Shown piece by piece: positions 8,065-11,681 of a DNA stretch of 11,681 bases (positions are counted from its first letter, which is position 1; each line of letters starts with the position of its first letter). Below the pieces are notes generated by a model, which did no database searches, was not told the DNA's origin, and saw only the letters and a list, made by a program, of their open reading frames with translations. The stretch spans positions 1-11,681 of the forward strand of contig JBMNOM010000031.1 of NCBI GenBank assembly GCA_050943075.1, read 5' to 3'. The stretch comes from CAJKWP01 sp050943075 (lineage in GTDB: Bacteria; Bacillota; Clostridia; Christensenellales; UBA1242). A program made the translations under genes and the position numbers.

Positions 8065-8091
8065 TGATGAAAAATATAACCCATTTCATCA
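8065..8091. repeat. Inverted repeat upstream of suf
   Basis: TGATGAAA (8065-8072) and TTTCATCA (8084-8091) are perfect eight-base arms separated by 11 bases. They lie next to the dyad at 8049-8059. The element could be an additional regulator site for suf, or chance in AT-rich sequence. Confidence 0.35.
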
Positions 8092-8220
8092 CATTAAACA
8101 AACAAATTTTAACACAATGATTCAAATTAATCAATTCATTTAAACTTCAATATAAAATTTTTAAACATAAATTATAATATATTTAAGAAATATGATATCA
8201 AACTCATCAAAATTCACATA

Positions 8221-8251
8221 AAAAAACACACGCTTCAAAACAAAACGTGTG
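8221..8251 (-). terminator. Terminator of the copZ-csoR operon
   Basis: On the minus strand CACACG (8251-8246) pairs with CGTGTG (8232-8227) around a 13-base loop, followed by six T (8226-8221). A G-T wobble can extend the stem. It lies about 85 bases past the csoR stop and before the suf promoter, so it insulates the two minus-strand operons. Confidence 0.75.
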
Positions 8252-8337
8252 CATTTTTAAAAATTTAACGCATTTCAAAATCAAATTTGTGTGCAAAAAC
8301 TGTTGCAGTAAAAAAATCACTTGCTTTAAAAGCATAA

Positions 8338-8592
8338 TCACATTGTAATTTTTTTAATAATTTTAACAATTTCGCTAAGTTTTTCGTCATTATGTGTGTT
8401 TTTATCGTCAGAAGCACACAATGTTAAATGAGAAGTTAAAACGCTTGCGTTAACATTTTTCAAAATGGAAATTGTGGCAAGAAGTTGGTTTGAAACATCA
8501 ATGCAATTTCTTTCTTCTTCAAGCATTTTAATAATTCCTTCAATTTGCCCTTTTGCCGTCTTCAAATTTTTAATTTGGCTTTTTCTTTCCAT
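8338..8592 (-). CDS. csoR: CsoR-type copper(I)-sensing repressor
   Basis: This 84-residue protein is an all-helical CsoR/RcnR-family (DUF156) repressor. Such repressors bind a G/C-tract operator and let go when Cu(I) is bound. The Cu(I) ligand set is complete: Cys30 in NCIDV, then His55 and Cys59 in SHLTLC. The 25-residue and 4-residue spacings equal those of M. tuberculosis CsoR (Cys36, His61, Cys65). The His separates it from the persulfide sensor CstR. FrmR and RcnR lack this exact set. The N-terminal KNLKTAKGQIEGI matches the family's first helix. ATG at 8592 follows TAGGAG, which contains the copZ stop; the gap is eight bases. A matching operator is found at 8867-8883, so the gene is probably autoregulated. 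Confidence 0.92.
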   Translation of the reverse strand: MERKSQIKNLKTAKGQIEGIIKMLEEERNCIDVSNQLLATISILKNVNASVLTSHLTLCASDDKNTHNDEKLSEIVKIIKKITM

Positions 8593-8600
8593 TTTTTCTC

Positions 8601-8804
8601 CTAAATCACAACTGCTCTAAAGCCAGCTTGCAAAATTTTCTCAAGCAAAACTTCATCACTAACTTGAGTGTGCATGGTAATTAAAACAAGTTCTTTTTCC
8701 ATGTCAACTTCTGCACTCACTCCTGCAAGTTGTTCAAGTGAGTTTTCAATTTTTGCTTTGCATTCCAAGCAATCAATTCCAAAAACTTTAACCAATTTTT
8801 TCAT
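8601..8804 (-). CDS. copZ: CopZ-like heavy-metal-associated (HMA) metallochaperone
   Basis: This is a single HMA domain of 67 residues, the size of free copper chaperones. The metal-binding loop is GIDCLEC, with Cys12 and Cys15, followed by the family's first helix (KAKIENSLEQLAGV). The fold's later landmarks (SAEVDMEKELVLI and ILQAGFRAVVI) are also present. The loop has Asp before the first Cys, where copper chaperones usually have Thr or Ser; DCxxC is more common in Zn/Cd/Pb-type domains. Copper is favoured mainly because the next gene is csoR. The frame is open to an ATG at 8846, but the start at 8804 is chosen because AAGGAG precedes it at five bases and the extra residues do not resemble the family. 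No CopA ATPase lies in the window. Confidence 0.85.
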   Translation of the reverse strand: MKKLVKVFGIDCLECKAKIENSLEQLAGVSAEVDMEKELVLITMHTQVSDEVLLEKILQAGFRAVVI

Positions 8805-8832
8805 AGCCACTCCTTTCGCATTATAAAACGTA

Positions 8833-8860
8833 TTGACATTTGCCAATCATATTGTATAAT
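8833..8860 (+). promoter_or_regulatory. Consensus promoter firing toward the VOC dioxygenase gene
   Basis: Both hexamers are perfect: TTGACA (8833-8838) and TATAAT (8855-8860), with a 16-base spacer. The predicted start is near 8867, at the edge of the CsoR-type dyad. The transcript would have a leader of about 120 bases before the ATG at 8989. The promoter itself sits in the 5' untranslated region of copZ. Confidence 0.75.
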
Positions 8861-8866
8861 ACTCAC

Positions 8867-8883
8867 ACACCCTATGGGGGTGT
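8867..8883. promoter_or_regulatory. CsoR-type operator
   Basis: ACACCCTATGGGGGTGT is a dyad of six-base arms (ACACCC and GGGTGT) around five bases, with the C-tract/G-tract pattern known for CsoR-family operators, such as that of B. subtilis CsoR. It covers the predicted start sites of both promoters that flank it. It is the only strongly G/C-rich block in the intergenic region, and a csoR gene lies about 280 bases away. Confidence 0.85.
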
Positions 8884-8890
8884 TGTAATG

Positions 8891-8912
8891 ATATTTTAAA
8901 ACTTTAAAATAT
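8891..8912. repeat. Perfect AT palindrome over the leftward promoter
   Basis: ATATTTTAAA (8891-8900) and TTTAAAATAT (8903-8912) are perfect ten-base arms two bases apart. The element covers the -10 box and most of the spacer of the leftward promoter. It could be a site for a second regulator, or chance since it is almost all A and T. Confidence 0.45.
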
Positions 8913-8921
8913 TATTGTCAA
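8893..8921 (-). promoter_or_regulatory. Promoter of the copZ-csoR operon
   Basis: On the minus strand TTGACA (8921-8916), a perfect -35, is followed by a 17-base spacer and TAAAAT (8898-8893). The predicted start is near 8886, so the CsoR-type dyad occupies about +3 to +19. It faces the rightward promoter at 8833-8860. Confidence 0.75.
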
Positions 8922-8988
8922 CAAAATCAAACTTAAAAAACACATTAAAAAAATTTTTACAACTTAATGAAAAAATAAAGGAAACATT

Positions 8989-9831
8989 ATGAACTATCAC
9001 ACAAACAACAGCCATGTGGAAAGCGCAACTCTTCTTGTGAAAAACTTGGCAAAAATGACAAATTTCTACACTCAAATTATAGGCTTAAAACAAATCAGCC
9101 AAGCAGAAAACCAAGTTAATTTGGGGGCTGGAAACAAAATTTTGTTAACGCTTAAAACGCATAAAAATGTCACATTAAAACAAACTCCAACTCAAGGGCT
9201 TTATCACATTGCATTTTTGTTGCCAACAAGAGAAAACTTGGCAAGAATTTTATACAACTTAATGATAAAACAAGTTGAATTCCAAGGGTTAAGCGATCAT
9301 GGTGTCAGCGAAGCAATATATCTTGCCGACCCAGAAAACAATGGCATTGAACTTTACGTGGACAGAGTGCGTGAAGAATGGCCATTAAACGAAAATGGCG
9401 AAATTGAAATGTTTACAGAAAGACTAAACTACGTTTCACTTCTCAGCACTGTTAAAACACCTGGTTTTAATGGTTTTGATGACGAAGCAATTTTGGGGCA
9501 CTTGCATTTAAACGTCAGTGAAATTAAAAACCCAACAAGTTTTTTTGTTAACTTATTAAACTTTGAAATCCAACAAAACCTTTACGACACCGCTCTTTTT
9601 GTTTCAACAAATAATTACCATCACCACATTGCATTTAACACTTGGAGTTATTTTGCACCATTGCAAGAAGAAAACCAAACAGGTTTAATCTCCTACAAAA
9701 TTAAAACAAACAAAGAAAGCCTTGAAAAAATTGTTTCAAAGTTAACTCTAGCAAATTATGAATTTAAAATTGAAAATAACATGCTCACAACAAAAGATAC
9801 AAACAACACCACAGTTGAAATTTATTATTAA
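8989..9831 (+). CDS. catE: Two-domain VOC (glyoxalase-fold) dioxygenase, CatE-like
   Basis: This 280-residue protein has the two vicinal-oxygen-chelate domains (about 10-130 and 165-280) of extradiol dioxygenases and closely resembles B. subtilis CatE, a catechol 2,3-dioxygenase. Shared landmarks are GLYHIAFLLP, DHGVSEAIYL.DP..NGIELYVDR and, in the second domain, ILGHLHLNVS and YHHHIAFN.W. Candidate metal ligands are the His of GLYHIAF and Glu of GIELYVDR in domain one, and the His of GHLHLNV, the HHH cluster and Glu of TTVEIYY in domain two. The true substrate cannot be read from sequence: catechols, quinols or another oxygen-linked target are possible. ATG at 8989 follows AAAGGA. Its promoter overlaps a CsoR-type operator, suggesting copper control. 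Extradiol chemistry needs oxygen, so in an anaerobe it might serve detoxification. Confidence 0.88.
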   Translation: MNYHTNNSHVESATLLVKNLAKMTNFYTQIIGLKQISQAENQVNLGAGNKILLTLKTHKNVTLKQTPTQGLYHIAFLLPTRENLARILYNLMIKQVEFQGLSDHGVSEAIYLADPENNGIELYVDRVREEWPLNENGEIEMFTERLNYVSLLSTVKTPGFNGFDDEAILGHLHLNVSEIKNPTSFFVNLLNFEIQQNLYDTALFVSTNNYHHHIAFNTWSYFAPLQEENQTGLISYKIKTNKESLEKIVSKLTLANYEFKIENNMLTTKDTNNTTVEIYY

Positions 9832-9991
9832 AAGCAAAAACTTTAAAAACATAAACACAAAAAAATAGTAAACTCGACAAAACAAAAATCACAAGCCAGC
9901 ATAATTTGAAGAAGACAAAAAAAAATTACTTTTGCTTTTAACTGTAAAAAAATTAAAACAAAAGCAAATTAAATAAAACAAAATTACATTT
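9832..9991. repeat. A-rich spacer with an inverted repeat
   Basis: No gene is seen. TTTGCTTTT (9931-9939) and AAAAGCAAA (9960-9968) are perfect nine-base arms with a 20-base loop. The arm motif AAAAGCAAA also occurs at the catE stop (about 9831-9839). It could help end the catE transcript ahead of the strong terminator at 9992-10027. Confidence 0.35.
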
Positions 9992-10027
9992 AAAAAACAC
10001 ATTTTAACGCAAAAAATGTGTTTTTTT
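9992..10027 (+). terminator. Strong terminator between catE and the SIMPL gene
   Basis: AAAAAACACATTTT (9992-10005) pairs perfectly with AAAATGTGTTTTTT (10013-10026) around a seven-base loop, and the right arm ends in a run of seven T. The A-run on the left would make it work on the minus strand too. The 160 bases from here to the next gene are AT-rich with no clear promoter hexamers. Confidence 0.85.
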
Positions 10028-10187
10028 GTGCATTTTTAATAAATTTTTGCATTTTTTTAGCAATTTTATCAAAATTATAAACTTTTTAAAACACAAAAAG
10101 GTTTTTATGTCGAAAAAAATTATTAACACATAATTTAAAAATTTTGCCAAAAAATAACAAAAAAAGTTAATTTTAGGAGCAAACAAA

Positions 10188-11363
10188 ATGAAAACAAAAA
10201 AATCAAAATTATTAGTTATTGGCATTCTTCTTTTTGCCTTTATGGCTATATCAGCACCAAAGTTTAACGCAGTTGCAAATGCAAAACAACAAAAAATTCT
10301 CCCCGGCAAAATTGTAGTTGTGGGCGAAGGACAAATTGAAAGCAAGCCGGACAACGCGCATTTAAGTTTCACTGTGCAAACTGAAAACGCAACACTTGCC
10401 GAAGCAGAAAAAGAAAACAAAGAAAAAATTGCAAACATAAAAAACAAACTCACTTCGCTTGGAGTTGAACAGCAAAACATCAAAACAACTTCTTTTTACG
10501 CAAGCCAAAAATTTTCCTACGAGGAAAAAGAGCCAAAAATTGTTGGCTATTGTGTAAACAACACAATAAGTTGCAAAATCACAAATTTGGATTCCGTCAA
10601 CTCTGTAATTTCAGGAATAATTGAAGATGGCGCAACAGCATTTAATGGAATAACTTTTGTTTCCTCTCAAACTGTTTCACTTTACAATCAAGCGCTTTCC
10701 AAAGCTGTTGAAAACGCAAAAGAAAAAGCCGCAGCATTAACTGGGGATGATAATCTCATTTTAGTTAAAATCATTGAAGAAAAATCACACATTTCAAACA
10801 GTTTTAAAACAATGTCATATTCCCAACACACTGAAGACCAATCTTCAATTTTTGAAGGCCAACTTTTTGTTAAAGCAAGCATAACCGCAGTGTTCGACAC
10901 GCAAAAAGATGAACAAGCCATCACCTCTTCAAGCCAAAACACATCCTCACAACAAAAACCAAAAAGCACAAGGCAAATTGTTAAAGAAAATGAAAGCCAA
11001 ACACAAAACAACAATGTTGGAAAACACAAATATATTAAAAACACCTTTGGCGATAAATTTGTTTCAAACCAAACAATTCAAAACCTTGAACAAAACTCTT
11101 TAAACAATGAAGTTGAAGAAATTTGCACAGAGGAAACAAACACAAATTTAACAGAAAACATCTGCACAGACAACTCAAACATATCACAAGAAATCTGCAC
11201 AGAGGAAAACTTAAAACTCAACATTGAAGGCGCATTTATCAATGAAACAAAAATGAATGATGAAACAGCCCCAAGTTCTTTAAATAACACTGAAAACGCA
11301 AATAACACACAGCGCGAGGAAATCATTTCAAAAAATTTCACCTTCACGCCAAAAGAAGTTTAA
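10188..11363 (+). CDS. Secreted SIMPL-domain (DUF541) protein with a repetitive tail
   Basis: The 391-residue product begins with a signal peptide: basic MKTKKSK, hydrophobic residues 8-23, and a possible cleavage after ANA (residue 32). Cleavage is not certain and it could stay anchored. Residues 40-242 form a SIMPL/DUF541 domain: VVVGEGQIESKPDNAHLSF at the start, then the usual EAEKENKEKI helix, LTSLGVEQQNIKT, and AVENAKEKAAALT near the end. The domain's biochemical role is not well defined; relatives form oligomers in the periplasm or envelope. Cys122 and Cys129 lie in it. Residues 243-391 are a low-complexity tail rich in Asn, Thr, Glu, Gln and Ser, with three Ile-Cys-Thr repeats. No LPXTG or C-terminal anchor is present. 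ATG at 10188 follows AGGAG at eight bases. It appears monocistronic. Confidence 0.88.
   Translation: MKTKKSKLLVIGILLFAFMAISAPKFNAVANAKQQKILPGKIVVVGEGQIESKPDNAHLSFTVQTENATLAEAEKENKEKIANIKNKLTSLGVEQQNIKTTSFYASQKFSYEEKEPKIVGYCVNNTISCKITNLDSVNSVISGIIEDGATAFNGITFVSSQTVSLYNQALSKAVENAKEKAAALTGDDNLILVKIIEEKSHISNSFKTMSYSQHTEDQSSIFEGQLFVKASITAVFDTQKDEQAITSSSQNTSSQQKPKSTRQIVKENESQTQNNNVGKHKYIKNTFGDKFVSNQTIQNLEQNSLNNEVEEICTEETNTNLTENICTDNSNISQEICTEENLKLNIEGAFINETKMNDETAPSSLNNTENANNTQREEIISKNFTFTPKEV
11118..11207 (+). repeat. Three Cys-centred repeats in the SIMPL protein tail
   Basis: Translation gives EICTEE, NICTDN and EICTEE at residues 311-316, 324-329 and 335-340. The cysteines are Cys313, Cys326 and Cys337. 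At DNA level the first and third copies are almost identical (gaaatttgcacagaggaaa against gaaatctgcacagaggaaa), so recent duplication is likely. Confidence 0.7.
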
Positions 11364-11433
11364 TCTTAAAACTATAAACAGATGCACAACGAAAAAATAT
11401 GAAAAATTTGAACCTCGTTAAAAACAAAAAAAT

Positions 11434-11464
11434 GAACTAAATCTTAAGTGAAATAGTTCTTTTT
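11434..11464 (+). terminator. Probable terminator after the SIMPL gene
   Basis: GAACTA (11434-11439) pairs with TAGTTC (11454-11459) around a 14-base loop, followed by five T. The stem is short, so efficiency is uncertain. Between it and the SIMPL stop there is only AT-rich spacer. Confidence 0.55.
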
Positions 11465-11482
11465 ATATTATAAAATCTAAAA

Positions 11483-11681
11483 TTATTTTACTTGTTTGCC
11501 ATTTTCAAAAGTTTGGTTATATGTAATGAGCCCATTTTTATCATATCGAATCCAAACACCATGTTTTTTGTTTTCTTTAAAGTTTGCGGTTTGCCACAAA
11601 ACACCCTCTTGGTAATAAAATTTCCATTCCCCTTCCATCATTTCATTTATAAAACTGCCTTGTGCTTTAATTATTCCATTT
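11483..11681 (-). CDS. C-terminal part of a MORN/YwqK-like repeat protein (cut by window edge)
   Basis: Sixty-five residues and a TAA stop can be read; the start lies beyond the window. The pattern of Gly-x-Trp, two or more aromatic residues and an acidic-Gly or Asn-Gly turn repeats: EGEWKFYYQEG, then HGVWIRYDKNG, then TFENGK near the end. This is the signature of MORN-type repeats as found in YwqK-like proteins, which fold as stacked beta hairpins. What it does cannot be inferred from this fragment; YwqK-like proteins are often labelled toxin-antitoxin components on weak grounds. It converges on the SIMPL gene across about 120 bases. Confidence 0.7.
   Translation of the reverse strand, partial: NGIIKAQGSFINEMMEGEWKFYYQEGVLWQTANFKENKKHGVWIRYDKNGLITYNQTFENGKQVK

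Noticed and set aside
8822..8827. TATAAT on the minus strand just upstream of copZ as its -10
   Set aside because: The start of transcription would fall within the Shine-Dalgarno sequence of copZ and the spacer to the nearest -35-like TTGGCA is only 15 bases; the promoter at 8921-8893 is much better.
8601..8846. Longer copZ frame starting at 8846
   Set aside because: The added 14 residues do not look like an HMA domain, have no Shine-Dalgarno, and the ATG at 8804 has AAGGAG at ideal spacing.
10004..10483. 159-codon minus-strand frame over the SIMPL start
   Set aside because: It is antisense to the signal peptide and SIMPL coding region and runs through a strong terminator; Phe-rich composition comes from reading A-rich DNA backwards.

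Overview
This window is very AT-rich and reads as a low-GC Bacillota-type (Firmicutes) or closely allied chromosome. Shine-Dalgarno sites are strong and purine-rich, terminators are simple hairpins followed by T-tracts, and the iron-sulfur genes lie in the order sufC-sufD-sufS-sufU-sufB, which is the arrangement known from Bacillus subtilis. TGA is a normal stop: sufB ends in TGA exactly at the family's expected C-terminus, and Trp is TGG. The Mycoplasma/Spiroplasma code is therefore not in use. No rRNA, tRNA, CRISPR array, transposase or phage gene is visible.

Layout. Positions 1-362 are an AT-rich leader with nested inverted repeats and a good sigma-A-type promoter. It precedes a 751-residue membrane and coiled-coil protein of unknown function (363-2618), which has its own terminator. 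After about 300 bases without a gene comes the end of the suf operon. It runs leftward on the minus strand from 7970 to 3004 and encodes a complete SUF Fe-S assembly machine: SufC ATPase, SufD scaffold partner, SufS cysteine desulfurase, SufU sulfur-transfer protein and SufB scaffold. Its presumed promoter, with an extended -10, is flanked by two similar dyads that could be operators. A long-range hairpin terminator closes it.

Next is a small metal operon, also leftward (8804 to 8338): a CopZ-like CXXC metallochaperone and a CsoR-type Cu(I) sensor with the complete Cys-His-Cys ligand set. To its right, on the plus strand, is a two-domain VOC dioxygenase resembling B. subtilis CatE (8989-9831). 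The intergenic region between them is the most interesting part of the window. A consensus promoter firing right and another firing left face each other, and a G/C-tract dyad typical of CsoR operators lies exactly between them, over both predicted start sites. The simplest reading is that one copper-sensing repressor controls both the chaperone/sensor operon and the ring-cleavage-type dioxygenase.

The right end holds a secreted or membrane-anchored SIMPL-domain (DUF541) protein with a long low-complexity tail carrying three Ile-Cys-Thr repeats (10188-11363), and then the C-terminal end of a MORN/YwqK-like repeat protein on the minus strand, cut by the window edge. Functional assignments for suf, csoR and the VOC protein rest on motifs read directly from the translations. 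Promoter and operator calls are pattern-based inference.
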